A stretch of DNA of 64,000 nt from Nocardioides pocheonensis (GCF_003725535.1 NZ_RJSF01000002.1:1-64000), one strand, 5' to 3'. Positions 28,788 to 36,869 are shown, counted from the stretch's first letter. Made by a program: numbers and translations. Notes: a model not told the origin generated them from the sequence alone.

Positions 28788-29347
28788 CGGTGGGCCTCCC
28801 ATCCGGTCAGGTCGTCGCGGTCCCAGGAGGAGTCACCGAGCCGGGTCCGCAGCGCGGTCAGGGCGCGACTGGCCTGGGACTTCACGGTCCCCACCGAGAT
28901 GCCCAGGGCCTCGGCGGCCTCCTTCTCCGAGAGCTGCTCGTAGTAGCGGAGCACCACGACGGCACGCTGCCGGTCGGGCAGGCTGCGCACGGCGCTCCAG
29001 AGGGCGTCGCTGACGCCGTCGTACTCCTCGCCCCGCACCGGCACGTCGTGGGCACTCGTGTCGCTGACCACCTCGCGGTGGCGCCACAGCCGCCGCCAGG
29101 TCGAGGTGTGCTCGTTGACCAGGATCTTGCGCGCGTAGGCGTCGATCGACGGGGCGTCCGAGACCCGGTCCCACGCCAGGTAGAGCTTGGCGAGCGCCGT
29201 CTGGACGAGGTCCTCGGCCGCGTGCACGTCACCGGTGAGCAGGTACGCCGTGCGCAGCAGCCGGCCCTGCTTCGCGGCCATCCAGGACTCGAAGTCCGAT
29301 CGCGCGGCCCGGTCGTCCACCCGCATCCCCCTCACGGTCGTGAGCAT
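28784..29347 (-). CDS. SigE-family ECF RNA polymerase sigma factor
   Basis: The 187-residue protein has sigma region 2 (residues about 20-85: RLLRTAYLLTGDVHAAEDLVQTALAKLYLAW) and region 4 (about 115-170: LPDRQRAVVVLRYYEQLSEKEAAEALGISVGTVKSQASRAL, written here in parts). It lacks region 3, as ECF factors do. The ATG at 29347 has AAGGAGG 6 nt upstream; an ATG three bases earlier is also possible. An ECF-like promoter precedes it, suggesting autoregulation. Confidence 0.88.
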   Translation of the reverse strand: MLTTVRGMRVDDRAARSDFESWMAAKQGRLLRTAYLLTGDVHAAEDLVQTALAKLYLAWDRVSDAPSIDAYARKILVNEHTSTWRRLWRHREVVSDTSAHDVPVRGEEYDGVSDALWSAVRSLPDRQRAVVVLRYYEQLSEKEAAEALGISVGTVKSQASRALTALRTRLGDSSWDRDDLTGWEAHR

Positions 29348-29369
29348 CATGCACCTCCTTCGACCGTCC

Positions 29370-29400
29370 CTTACGTGGTGGCGGCCGGAAAGGTTGCACC
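29370..29400 (-). promoter_or_regulatory. Candidate ECF-type promoter of the first sigma/partner operon
   Basis: On the minus strand GGTGCAACC (29400-29392) is followed after 16 nt by CGTAAG (29375-29370). ECF -35 elements commonly contain AAC. The same GGTGCAACC recurs before the paralogous sigma gene at 31164-31156, which supports a shared, self-recognised element. Confidence 0.45.
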
Positions 29401-29405
29401 AGGGG

Positions 29406-30563
29406 CTACGGCCGGGTGGCGAAGACCCATCCGGGCGCGTCGCCGTTCAGCGGAGCAGGGTCGGTGGCCCGCGTGACCGTGCCGTCGACCGCCAGTCGCA
29501 GGACCGCCTGCTGGGCGCCCTGGGTCTCGCGGACGTCGAACAGCACCGCGTCCCCGGAGGGCTCCCAGACCGGTCGACCGGCGGCCGCCAGGTCGCGGGC
29601 CGCCAGGGAGAACCGCGCGAGCACGGTCCCGGTGCGGGCGTCCAGGACGGCGACCTCGTCCGGCTCGTTCAGAGACGAGACCGGCACGGCGAGCACGCGG
29701 CTGCCGTCGGGGCTGAACGCGTCGGGCACCCAGTCGCCCGTCCAGAGCGTCCTGGCCGAGCTCGTCGACACGACCCGGCCGCGCCCGTCGCTGTCGACGG
29801 TGCCGCCCACCAGGTCGCCGCCCGCGGCCGTGCACCACGCGATCTCGAGCCCGGGCACGCGCGCGGTGTGGCCCGTGCCCGGGTCCACGACGTGCGGCGA
29901 GTCGGGGTAGCCGTTGAGGACCACTGAGTCGCCCAGGAAGCCGACCAGCCGGGCGTTGTTGCCCACCGGGAGGTCGCTCTCGCCCTGGCCCATGCCCGTC
30001 GCGATCCCGACGCGGAGGTGGCCGCCGTACACGAAGGCCGTGCGCATCTGGTCGGCGCTCACGGCCAGGGCCGCCTCGCCGGTCTGCGAGCGCAGCACGA
30101 GGGCACCGGTGTTGTCGTACTGCCGGAGGCCGCCGAGGTCGTCGAGGAGCAGCCAGCCGCCGTGGTACGCCGTGAACCCGGCGACGAACGAGCTGCCGTA
30201 GGGAAGCCGCGCCGTCGTGCCGTCGGGCTGGTGGACCTCGCGACCGTGCAGGTAGGCGACCTGCGGATCCTTCCCGCGCGCGATGCCGTCGAGGCCCTCC
30301 GGCCGCGGGGACGAGGACGTCGTCGGGGCCGTCGGCGAGGGTGCCGGAGCCGGGGAGACGCCGTCGCCCGCGGGACGCAGCAGGATCGCTGCGGGGATCC
30401 CGACGACCAGCGCGGCCGCCACGGCCAGCACCGCGCCGACCCTGCGTCGGGTCTGCCACCGCCGCCGGCCGGCGCTCCGGCGGATGTCGTCGAGCGTGAG
30501 GTCCACGGACGCCTCGGTCGCCTTCGCGGCGAGCGCCTCTCGCAGCAGCTGCTCGTGGTTCAT
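29406..30563 (-). CDS. Anti-sigma-like membrane protein with beta-propeller-like domain (paralogue)
   Basis: The 385-residue protein repeats the layout of the 27594-28787 product: a short cytoplasmic head (MNHEQLLREALAAKATEASV), a TM helix at about 45-65 (VGAVLAVAAALVVGIPAAIL), a Pro/Ser/Thr linker, then propeller-like repeats (VAGFTAYHGGWLLLDDLGG, PDAFSPDGSRVLAVPV, VWEPSGDAVLFDV). The start overlaps the stop of the upstream sigma gene by ATGA. Ligand or signal unknown. Confidence 0.75.
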   Translation of the reverse strand: MNHEQLLREALAAKATEASVDLTLDDIRRSAGRRRWQTRRRVGAVLAVAAALVVGIPAAILLRPAGDGVSPAPAPSPTAPTTSSSPRPEGLDGIARGKDPQVAYLHGREVHQPDGTTARLPYGSSFVAGFTAYHGGWLLLDDLGGLRQYDNTGALVLRSQTGEAALAVSADQMRTAFVYGGHLRVGIATGMGQGESDLPVGNNARLVGFLGDSVVLNGYPDSPHVVDPGTGHTARVPGLEIAWCTAAGGDLVGGTVDSDGRGRVVSTSSARTLWTGDWVPDAFSPDGSRVLAVPVSSLNEPDEVAVLDARTGTVLARFSLAARDLAAAGRPVWEPSGDAVLFDVRETQGAQQAVLRLAVDGTVTRATDPAPLNGDAPGWVFATRP

Positions 30564-31099
30564 CGGTCCTCCTCCCGGGCCGGGACGCGGTCGCGGAGCG
30601 ACGCGAGTGCCCGGCTCGCCTGGGACTTCACGGTCCCGGTGCTTATCCCGAGCAGGTCGGCGATCTCCGCCTCGGACAGGTCCTCGTAGTAGCGCAGCAC
30701 GATCACGGCCCGCTGCCTGGGTGGGAGGCCCTGCACGAACTGCCAGACCGCCTCCCGCTCGCCGTCGTACTCGCTCGCCGCCTGCGGCGCCTCGGGCACG
30801 GCGTCCGAGAGCACCTCGAGGCGGCGGTGCGCCCGCCTCCAGGTCGAGCGGTGCTCGTTGACGAGGGCGCGACGGGCGTAGGCGTCGACGTGCTGCCGGT
30901 CGGAGATCCGGTCCCACGCGAGGTAGAGCTTGGTCAGCGTCGCCTGGACGAGGTCCTCGGCCGCGTGCTGGCTCCCGGTGAGCAGGTACGCCGTGCGCAC
31001 GAGTGCGCCCTGCCGGGCCGACATCCACTCGCCGAACTCGGCATCCCCCGAAGCGTCGGTGCGCTCCCGAGCTCGCATCCGCACCCCCTGCACAGTCAT
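30560..31099 (-). CDS. SigE-family ECF RNA polymerase sigma factor (paralogue)
   Basis: The 179-residue protein is clearly paralogous to the 28784-29347 product: ALVRTAYLLTGSQHAAEDLV in region 2, LYLAWDRISDRQHVDAYARR, and YYEDLSEAEIADLLGISTGT in region 4. The ATG at 31099 is chosen because GGAGG lies 7 nt upstream; an in-frame start at 31180 would lie within the promoter region. Together with its partner gene it forms the second of two tandem modules. Confidence 0.88.
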   Translation of the reverse strand: MTVQGVRMRARERTDASGDAEFGEWMSARQGALVRTAYLLTGSQHAAEDLVQATLTKLYLAWDRISDRQHVDAYARRALVNEHRSTWRRAHRRLEVLSDAVPEAPQAASEYDGEREAVWQFVQGLPPRQRAVIVLRYYEDLSEAEIADLLGISTGTVKSQASRALASLRDRVPAREEDR

Positions 31100-31155
31100 C
31101 GGCGGTCCTCCATGGTCTCGCGTCCTCACCCCTTCCACTCCGCCGCCACCGATCC

Positions 31156-31164
31156 GGTTGCACC
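31156..31164 (-). promoter_or_regulatory. Candidate ECF -35 element of the second sigma/partner operon
   Basis: GGTGCAACC on the minus strand matches the element before the paralogous operon. A related GCGCAACC lies just upstream at about 31174-31167. A matching -10 element is not clear. Confidence 0.35.
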
Positions 31165-31214
31165 GGAGGTTGCGCACCACCGTCGCGGGTTGAAGAGTGA
31201 CCGCGTGACGGGTG

Positions 31215-31227
31215 GGTCCGTCGGACC
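31215..31227. promoter_or_regulatory. Short inverted repeat before the mycothiol-formaldehyde dehydrogenase gene
   Basis: GGTCCG-T-CGGACC is a perfect 6-bp inverted repeat ending 12 bp before the ATG at 31240 and overlapping the approach to its Shine-Dalgarno. It could be an operator or a small hairpin; function not known. Confidence 0.3.
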
Positions 31228-31239
31228 GAGGGAGGCCGG

Positions 31240-32337
31240 ATGCAGCGGGTCAGGGGAGTGGTGGCGAGCCGCAAGGGTGCGCCGGTGGAACTGGTCGAGA
31301 TCGACGTGCCGGATCCCGGACCCGGGGAGGCGGTCGTCCGGGTACAGGCCTGCGGTGTGTGCCACACCGACCTGCACTACCGCGAGGGCGGCATCAACGA
31401 CGACTTCCCGTTCCTGCTCGGCCACGAGGCCGCCGGGGTCGTCGAGTCGGTCGGCCCCGAGGTGCACGACCTCGCCCCCGGCGACTTCGTGATCCTGAAC
31501 TGGCGGGCCGTCTGCGGCCACTGCCGGGCGTGTGACCGCGGAGAGCCCTGGTACTGCTTCGCGACCTTCAACGCGACCCAGAATATGACCCTGGCCGACG
31601 GACCCGACGCGGGCCGCGCGCTGTCGCCGGCGCTCGGCATCGGCGCGTTCATCGAGAAGACCCTGGTCGCGGCCGGCCAGTGCACGAAGGTCGACCCGCG
31701 GGCGCGACCGGCCGCCGTCGGGCTCCTGGGGTGCGGGGTGATGGCCGGTCTCGGCGCGGCGATGAACACCGGAGGGGTGCGCCGCGGCATGTCGGTGGCG
31801 GTGATCGGCTGCGGCGGTGTCGGCTGCGCGGCGGTCGCGGGGTCCGCGCTCGCGGGCGCCGGCCGGATCATCGCGGTGGACCTCGACGAGCGCAAGCTGG
31901 CCCGGGCCCGCGGTCTCGGCGCGACGCACACGGTGGACGCGAAGGTCAACGACCCCGTCGAGGCCATCCGGGACCTGACCGGCGGGCACGGCGCGGACGT
32001 CGTGATCGAGGCCGTCGGGCGTCCGGAGACCTGGGAGCAGGCCTTCTACGCGCGCGACCTGGCGGGCACGGTCGTGCTCGTCGGCGTCCCCACACCGGAC
32101 ATGCGGATCCCCGACATCCCGCTGATCGACGTGTTCGGCCGGGGCGGGTCGCTCAAGTCGAGCTGGTACGGCGACTGCCTGCCCTCGCGCGACTTCCCCA
32201 TGCTCGTGGACCTCTACCTGCAGGGCCGGCTCGACCTCGACGCCTTCGTCAGCGAGGAGATCGCCCTCGACGACGTCGAAGCCGCCTTCACGCGGATGCA
32301 GCAGGGGGAGGTGCTGCGCTCGGTGGTGCTGCTGTGA
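31240..32337 (+). CDS. S-(hydroxymethyl)mycothiol dehydrogenase (Zn-dependent alcohol dehydrogenase class III)
   Basis: A 365-residue MDR dehydrogenase that would oxidise the formaldehyde-mycothiol adduct with NAD+. Catalytic zinc ligands are Cys41 (GVCHTD) and His62-Glu63 ([11 protein letters not shown]), with a further Cys in [11 protein letters not shown]. Structural zinc ligands are Cys92, 95, 98 and 106 in the [16 protein letters not shown] block. The Rossmann motif is [14 protein letters not shown]. Length and motifs match MscR/AdhE2-type enzymes, which implies that the organism makes mycothiol. GGGAGG lies 4 nt before the ATG. The MBL-fold hydrolase often found next to it is absent. 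Confidence 0.88.
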   Translation: MQRVRGVVASRKGAPVELVEIDVPDPGPGEAVVRVQACGVCHTDLHYREGGINDDFPFLLGHEAAGVVESVGPEVHDLAPGDFVILNWRAVCGHCRACDRGEPWYCFATFNATQNMTLADGPDAGRALSPALGIGAFIEKTLVAAGQCTKVDPRARPAAVGLLGCGVMAGLGAAMNTGGVRRGMSVAVIGCGGVGCAAVAGSALAGAGRIIAVDLDERKLARARGLGATHTVDAKVNDPVEAIRDLTGGHGADVVIEAVGRPETWEQAFYARDLAGTVVLVGVPTPDMRIPDIPLIDVFGRGGSLKSSWYGDCLPSRDFPMLVDLYLQGRLDLDAFVSEEIALDDVEAAFTRMQQGEVLRSVVLL

Positions 32338-32360
32338 GCCGCCCGGTGCTCTCGTGTCCG

Positions 32361-32403
32361 TTTTGACCATTTAATTCCTTTCATCACTTTTATCCGTTAC
32401 GCT
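32361..32403 (+). promoter_or_regulatory. AT-rich promoter region of the first GH16 gene
   Basis: About 40 bases are strikingly AT-rich for this window (TTTTGACCATTTAATTCC, then TTTCATCACTTTTATCC). TACGCTCC (32398-32405) recurs before the second GH16 gene at 34661-34668 and may be the shared -10 box. The long leader ends with GGGGAGG before the ATG at 32457. Confidence 0.45.
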
Positions 32404-32456
32404 CCTTGCAGAGGCGAATTGGGGACTTCGGTCCCTGGTCTGTGGGGAGGACGGAA

Positions 32457-33635
32457 ATGGGTCTCAGTCGCGCGCGTGGGGTCGCGCTCCTGGTCATCGG
32501 CACGCTGCTCGCCGTGCTGGCGGTCACCGTCGGCGCGGGCAGTCCCGCCAGTGCCGCGAACCGCGCCGCACCGTCGGTGTCGCTGCGCGAGGCGAGCGGC
32601 GGTCTGGTCAAGGTCACCGGTCGCACGGCGAGTGCCTCGCCGCGGGTCCGCTTCGACCGCCGGTCCGGCTCCCGCTGGGCCGTGGTGAAGCGCACGCGCG
32701 CGCACCACCACCGCTACACCGCCACCCTCGCCGTGGCCGCCGGCACCCGCGCGACCTTCCGGGTGACCAGCGACCGCCGCAGCCGCACCTTCGTGGTGCA
32801 GATGCCCGCGTCCGGGGGCGCCGCGACGGTCACGTCCCAGGCGGCCAAGCCGCCCACCCTGTACGACGCCTGCGGCGCCCGGCCGCGCAAGGCCGACGGC
32901 ACCGCCTGGTCGTGCACCTTCCACGACGAGTTCGACGGCACCGCGCTCGACCGCACCAAGTGGGTGCCGCAGACCGCGTTCGTCACCGGTGACGCCACCG
33001 CCGGCTACGCCTGCTACATGGACGACCCGAAGAACGTCTCCGTGGCCAACGGCATGCTCAGCCTGACCGTGCGCAAGGAGACGTCTCCCCAGCCGTGCGG
33101 ATCGCCGACCTCGTCGGTCACCTCGTACTACACCTCGGGATCGGTCTCGACGTACCACCTCTTCAGCCAGAAGTACGGCCGCTTCGAGGCCCGGATCCGC
33201 AACACCGCCAGCTCCGTGGCCGGGCTGCACGAGGCGTTCTGGCTCTGGCCCGACGACCGGTACTCCGCGATCAACTGGCCCACCACCGGTGAGATCGACG
33301 TCGCCGAGACGTACTCCCTCTACAACTCCGTGGCGATCCCCTTCCTGCACTACTCGGCCGACGCGGGCGGCCCGCAGTCCGGCGTGAACACCGCGTGGAA
33401 CTGCACCGCCTACCGCGGGGTGTGGAACACCTACACGCTCGAGTGGACGCCGACGACCCTGACGATCTACGTCAACGGCCGCACCTGCCTCACCAACACC
33501 TCGGGCGACCCGGCGTTCCAGAAGCGCTACATCGTGGCGTTCACCCAGGCCCTGGGGAACACGAAGAACGCCATGGTGGCCTCGACGCCGGTCCCCGCGA
33601 CGATGGACGTCGACTACCTCCGCGTCTGGCAGTGA
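32457..33635 (+). CDS. Secreted GH16-family glycoside hydrolase with N-terminal extra domain
   Basis: The 392-residue protein has a signal peptide (cleavage about residue 33, SPASA). Residues about 38-120 form an extra beta-rich, basic domain missing from its paralogue. The GH16 domain (about 135-392) has the catalytic motif EIDVAE with nucleophile Glu279, Asp281 and acid/base Glu284, and ends in DYLRVWQ. Family members cut beta-1,3/1,4-glucans, agar or other polysaccharides; the substrate cannot be told. GGAGG precedes the ATG by 6 nt. It is about as similar to the 34749-35618 product as recent paralogues are, with long identical stretches such as STYHLFSQ and FWLWPDDRYS. Confidence 0.87.
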   Translation: MGLSRARGVALLVIGTLLAVLAVTVGAGSPASAANRAAPSVSLREASGGLVKVTGRTASASPRVRFDRRSGSRWAVVKRTRAHHHRYTATLAVAAGTRATFRVTSDRRSRTFVVQMPASGGAATVTSQAAKPPTLYDACGARPRKADGTAWSCTFHDEFDGTALDRTKWVPQTAFVTGDATAGYACYMDDPKNVSVANGMLSLTVRKETSPQPCGSPTSSVTSYYTSGSVSTYHLFSQKYGRFEARIRNTASSVAGLHEAFWLWPDDRYSAINWPTTGEIDVAETYSLYNSVAIPFLHYSADAGGPQSGVNTAWNCTAYRGVWNTYTLEWTPTTLTIYVNGRTCLTNTSGDPAFQKRYIVAFTQALGNTKNAMVASTPVPATMDVDYLRVWQ

Positions 33636-33642
33636 CGGCTCC

Positions 33643-33703
33643 TCAACCACGGGGTTGACAGACCGCCGAAGCCGGGGAGAGTCTTGGTCAACCAACGGGT
33701 TGA
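33643..33703. promoter_or_regulatory. Paired ArsR operators TCAACC-N4-GGTTGA
   Basis: Two perfect inverted repeats with the same arms lie at 33643-33658 (spacer ACGG) and 33688-33703 (spacer AACG), centres 45 bp apart. The first overlaps a TTGACA -35 (33655-33660). The second lies just downstream of the expected -10 and ends 2 bp before the AAGGAG of the arsR gene. This layout suits autorepression by the ArsR dimer. Confidence 0.7.
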
Positions 33704-33716
33704 TCAAGGAGTGACG

Positions 33717-34079
33717 ATGGCGGCAGCGGCAGTCGACGACCGGTTGTCCAGGGTCTTCGCGGCGCTCGCCGACCCGACCCGCCGCGACATGGTCGCGCGC
33801 CTCTGCTCCGGTGACGCCACGGTGAGCCAGCTCGGAGCGGCGTACGACGTGTCGCTGCAGGCGGTCTCCAAGCACCTCAAGGTGCTCGAGGAGGCCGGAC
33901 TGGTGAGCCGCAGCCGCGACGCGCAGCGCCGCCCGGTTCACCTCGAGGCGGAGGTCTTCGACCTGATGACGAAGTGGATCGAGCGCTACCGGAGCGAGGC
34001 CGAGGAGCGCTACCGCCGACTGGACGACGTGCTGGCCGCGATGGACGGGCCGGCCGAGGGAGAAGGAGCCGTGTCATGA
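33717..34079 (+). CDS. ArsR/SmtB-type winged-helix repressor
   Basis: A 120-residue metalloregulator-fold protein of the non-metal kind. FAALADPTRRDMVARL (residues about 12-27) and the recognition helix SLQAVSKHLKVLEEAGLVSRSR (about 45-66) are diagnostic. No CxC metal site is seen. The ATG at 33717 has AAGGAG 5 nt upstream. Its stop overlaps the start of the AHSA1/SRPBCC gene by ATGA, a very common ArsR-SRPBCC pairing. Two matching palindromes lie upstream. Confidence 0.9.
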   Translation: MAAAAVDDRLSRVFAALADPTRRDMVARLCSGDATVSQLGAAYDVSLQAVSKHLKVLEEAGLVSRSRDAQRRPVHLEAEVFDLMTKWIERYRSEAEERYRRLDDVLAAMDGPAEGEGAVS

Positions 34080-34561
34080 GCGCCACCACGGGCCACGAGA
34101 CCACCATCGAGGTGCCGGAGGGACTCCCCACGATCGGGATCGTCCGGGAGTTCGACGCCCCGCCCGAGAAGGTCTACCGGGCGCACGTCGAGCCCGACCT
34201 GGCGATGTCCTGGATGGGCCCGCGCGACATCGTCAGCCGGGCCGAGCACTGGGAGGCCCGCACCGGGGGCAGCTGGCGCTACGTGTCGCGGCGTGGTGAG
34301 GACGAGTTCGGCTTCTACGGATCCTTCCACGAGCTGCGTCCGCCCGAGCGGATCGTGCAGACCTTCACCTACGAGGGCATGCCCGACGGGGTGGCCCTGG
34401 AGATCCTCACCCTCGAGCCGCTGGACGGCGGGCGCACGCGCCTGCGCGTGCTGAGCATCGCGGCGAGCGTCGAGGAGCGTGACGCCTTCGTGGCCAGCGG
34501 CATGGAGACCGGTGTCGTGCAGGGCTACGAGCAGCTCGACGAGCTCCTCGCCGGCCTCTAG
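34076..34561 (+). CDS. AHSA1/SRPBCC-domain protein
   Basis: A 161-residue START-like protein with the Aha1-C pattern: IVREFDAPPEKVYRAHVEPD, MSWMGPRD, GGSWRYVSRRGEDEFGFYGSFHEL in parts, and VQGYEQLDELLAGL at the C-terminus. Members bind hydrophobic ligands; no enzymatic activity can be assigned. It overlaps the ArsR gene and is probably its co-regulated target, with a small-molecule or stress role. Confidence 0.85.
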   Translation: MSATTGHETTIEVPEGLPTIGIVREFDAPPEKVYRAHVEPDLAMSWMGPRDIVSRAEHWEARTGGSWRYVSRRGEDEFGFYGSFHELRPPERIVQTFTYEGMPDGVALEILTLEPLDGGRTRLRVLSIAASVEERDAFVASGMETGVVQGYEQLDELLAGL

Positions 34562-34624
34562 CACGCCCCGCGCAGCGCGCCGTCGAGCGGCCGTCACCGC
34601 GCCGTCCCGCCATTTCGGCACGTG

Positions 34625-34666
34625 ACCAAATTGGTGCTGGCGGAAGCGGTGGGCAGGCCCTACGCT
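34625..34666 (+). promoter_or_regulatory. Upstream region of the second GH16 gene
   Basis: ACCAA-A-TTGGT (34625-34635) is a short inverted repeat and may be an operator. TACGCT (34661-34666), followed by CCGT, resembles the TACGCTCC before the first GH16 gene and may be the -10 box, leaving an 80-nt leader. Confidence 0.35.
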
Positions 34667-34748
34667 CCGTCCTGAACGGTGAGCCGGGCCCCCTCCCAGG
34701 ACTGCTCAGGCCTCACCTTCGCTCTCGGGGGAGACGGAGTTGTGGGGA

Positions 34749-35618
34749 ATGAAGCTCGTGCTCGCCGCCGTGCTGACGGCTGCCCTCAGTGCGTTGGCGG
34801 TTCCGTCCGCGCTGACGCCCGCGGCCAGCGGGATGACCCTCGTCGCCACCGACGCGTGCGGAGTCCAGCCGCTCAAGCCGGACGGCACCCCGTGGAGCTG
34901 CACCTTCGACGACGAGTTCTCCGGCACCACGCTGGACCGCACCAAGTGGATCCCGCAGACGGTCTTCGGCACGGGCGGGCTGACCGGCCGGGCCTGCTAC
35001 CTCGACAGCCCGGCGACGATCGGCGTCGCCAACGGCAGCCTGAACCTCACCGTGCGCAAGCTGAACCGGACGGTCACGTGCAGCACCGGCGGCGGCATCC
35101 TCTCCACCCGGTACGTCGCCGGCATGGTCTCGACGTACCACCTCTTCAGCCAGCAGTACGGCCGTTTCGAGGCGCGCATGAAGACGCGGGCGACGACCGC
35201 GCCCGGCCTGCACGAGGCGTTCTGGATGTGGCCCGACGACCGGTACTCCACGATCGACTGGCCCGACTCGGGCGAGATCGACGTCGCGGAGACCTACTCG
35301 GTCTACCCGGACCTCGTGATGCCCTACCTGCACTACTCCGCCGACGCCGGCGGGTCCCAGCCGGGCGTCAACACCGCGTGGGACTGCGTGGCCTCCCGCG
35401 GTGTGTGGAACACCTACACCCTGGTCTGGGGCCCGAGCCGGATCGAGATCCTGGTCAACGGCATGCCCTGCCTGGTCAACACCTCCGGGGACCCGGCGTT
35501 CATGAAGCGCTACATCCTCGCGCTGACCGCAGCGCTCGGGTCGGGCAAGAACGGGCTCACCTGGAGGACCCCGCTGCCGGCGACGACCAGCATCGACTAC
35601 GTGCGGGCCTGGCAGTAG
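34749..35618 (+). CDS. Secreted GH16-family glycoside hydrolase (paralogue)
   Basis: The 289-residue protein has a signal peptide (MKLVLAAVLTAALSALAVPS, cleavage near residue 26-28) and a single GH16 domain. The catalytic EIDVAE has Glu176, Asp178 and Glu181. Sequence blocks shared with the 32457-33635 product cover the whole domain, including MVSTYHLFSQQYGRFEAR and HYSADAGGSQPGVNTAW, and it ends in DYVRAWQ. It lacks the extra N-terminal domain. The ATG at 34749 is preferred over a TTG at 34740 because the signal peptide starts directly with it. It is separated from the first copy by the ArsR/AHSA1 cassette. Confidence 0.86.
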   Translation: MKLVLAAVLTAALSALAVPSALTPAASGMTLVATDACGVQPLKPDGTPWSCTFDDEFSGTTLDRTKWIPQTVFGTGGLTGRACYLDSPATIGVANGSLNLTVRKLNRTVTCSTGGGILSTRYVAGMVSTYHLFSQQYGRFEARMKTRATTAPGLHEAFWMWPDDRYSTIDWPDSGEIDVAETYSVYPDLVMPYLHYSADAGGSQPGVNTAWDCVASRGVWNTYTLVWGPSRIEILVNGMPCLVNTSGDPAFMKRYILALTAALGSGKNGLTWRTPLPATTSIDYVRAWQ

Positions 35619-35621
35619 GGC

Positions 35622-36788
35622 TCAGAACGGCTCGACGAGCAGGCAGACGCCCCGGCCCGCCGCACGGGTGAGCACGATCGTCGCCTCGCCCTCGCCGGTG
35701 AGCGCCAGTCGCTTGCGGAGCTCGTCGGGCACGACGGTGACCCCGCGCTTCTTGATCGTGAGCCGGCCGACGCCGCGCGCGCGCAGTGCGGCCCGCAGCG
35801 GCTTCTCCCGGTGCGGGAGCTCCTCGACGATCCGGTAGGAGCGGGCGAACGGCGTCCGGTACGCCGCGTCGCTGAGGACATACGCGAGGTGCTCGTCCAC
35901 CAGGCCGCCGCCGACGCCGGCAGCGACCGCCTGGACCAGCCCGGCCCGGATCACCGCGCCGTCCGGCTCGTAGAGGAAGCCGCCCGCCACCGGTGGCGTC
36001 ACCCCCACGGGGTCGGGGAGGTCCTCGTCGGTCAGCGTGGCGAGCCCGCCGTCGCCGATCACCGTCGCACGACGGGCCGTGGTGGCGAGCCTGCCCGACC
36101 ACAGGGCCGCCTCCTTGACCTCGCCGTGGTCGCTGACCCACTCCGCCTCGACCCCCTCGGGGACCAGCTCGTGCGGGATGCCCGGCGCGACCTTCACGCA
36201 GGAGTCCCGGCGCAGCAGGGTCTCCACGAAGGACCAGGGCGGAGTCCAGTCTTCGACGCTGAACGTGCGTCCGCGCGCACCTCGCCGGGCCGGGTCGGCG
36301 AACGCCACCGCGAAGGGGTCGAGGTCCAGCACGGTGGCGTCGGCGACCATCACGGCCCCGCCGAGGTCGAGCGCCGCCAGGTTCGCCCGGGCCACCTCGA
36401 CCCGGACCGGGTCCAGGTCGATGCCCGCCGAGGTGATGCCCGCACCCGCGAAGGCGATCAGGTCGCCACCGATGCCGCAGCCGAGGTCGACCACAGACTC
36501 GGTCCGCGCGGCCTGGAGCCGCGCGGCCCGGTGCTCGGCCACGGTGAACCGCGTCGCCTGCTCGAGGCCGTCCGGGGTGAAGTACATCCGCGGGGCGAGA
36601 TCGCCGAACTTCGCCTCCGCGCGTCGGCGCAGGCTCGCCTGCGTCAGCGCTGCGGCGACGTGCTCCGGGGCCGCGTCGCGGCGCAGCTCCGCGGCCGCCT
36701 CGAGCGGGTCCTCGGACGCCTCGGCCGCCCGGGCGAGCAGGGCCTGCCCGGCGTCGGTGAGCAGCCAGCGGAAGGCCTCGAGGTCCAT
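35622..36788 (-). CDS. THUMP-like class I SAM-dependent methyltransferase
   Basis: The 388-residue protein has an N-terminal helical part (1-90) and a SAM-binding core with motif I SVVDLGCGIGGDLIAFA (about 98-114), GIDLDPVRVEVARANL and FADPARRGARGR (the D-P-A-R motif). A C-terminal THUMP-like RNA-binding segment holds RLTIKKRGVTVVPDELRKRL. It is probably an RNA methyltransferase of unknown target. The ATG at 36788 is chosen because CACAAT lies 6 nt upstream on the minus strand. It is divergent from groES and nearly abuts the GH16 gene stop (3 bp). Confidence 0.78.
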   Translation of the reverse strand: MDLEAFRWLLTDAGQALLARAAEASEDPLEAAAELRRDAAPEHVAAALTQASLRRRAEAKFGDLAPRMYFTPDGLEQATRFTVAEHRAARLQAARTESVVDLGCGIGGDLIAFAGAGITSAGIDLDPVRVEVARANLAALDLGGAVMVADATVLDLDPFAVAFADPARRGARGRTFSVEDWTPPWSFVETLLRRDSCVKVAPGIPHELVPEGVEAEWVSDHGEVKEAALWSGRLATTARRATVIGDGGLATLTDEDLPDPVGVTPPVAGGFLYEPDGAVIRAGLVQAVAAGVGGGLVDEHLAYVLSDAAYRTPFARSYRIVEELPHREKPLRAALRARGVGRLTIKKRGVTVVPDELRKRLALTGEGEATIVLTRAAGRGVCLLVEPF

Positions 36789-36834
36789 CGGCGCATTGTG
36801 TCCCATCGCGCATCGCCGGGTCGTGCGACCCGCG

Positions 36835-36861
36835 CTGGCACTCGGTTGGTGCGAGTGCTAA
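36835..36861. promoter_or_regulatory. CIRCE element 1 (HrcA operator)
   Basis: CTGGCACTC-N9-GAGTGCTAA differs from the CIRCE consensus (TTAGCACTC-N9-GAGTGCTAA) at two positions in the left arm. It lies 139 bp before groES and would be bound by the HrcA repressor. Confidence 0.9.
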
Positions 36862-36869
36862 GTTCTGCA

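Noticed and set aside
31100-31180. Upstream extension of the sigma factor at 30560
   Set aside because: The extension would translate the candidate promoter element, and a good Shine-Dalgarno serves the ATG at 31099.
34740-34748. TTG start for the second GH16 gene
   Set aside because: It would only add three residues before a well-formed signal peptide starting at the ATG at 34749.
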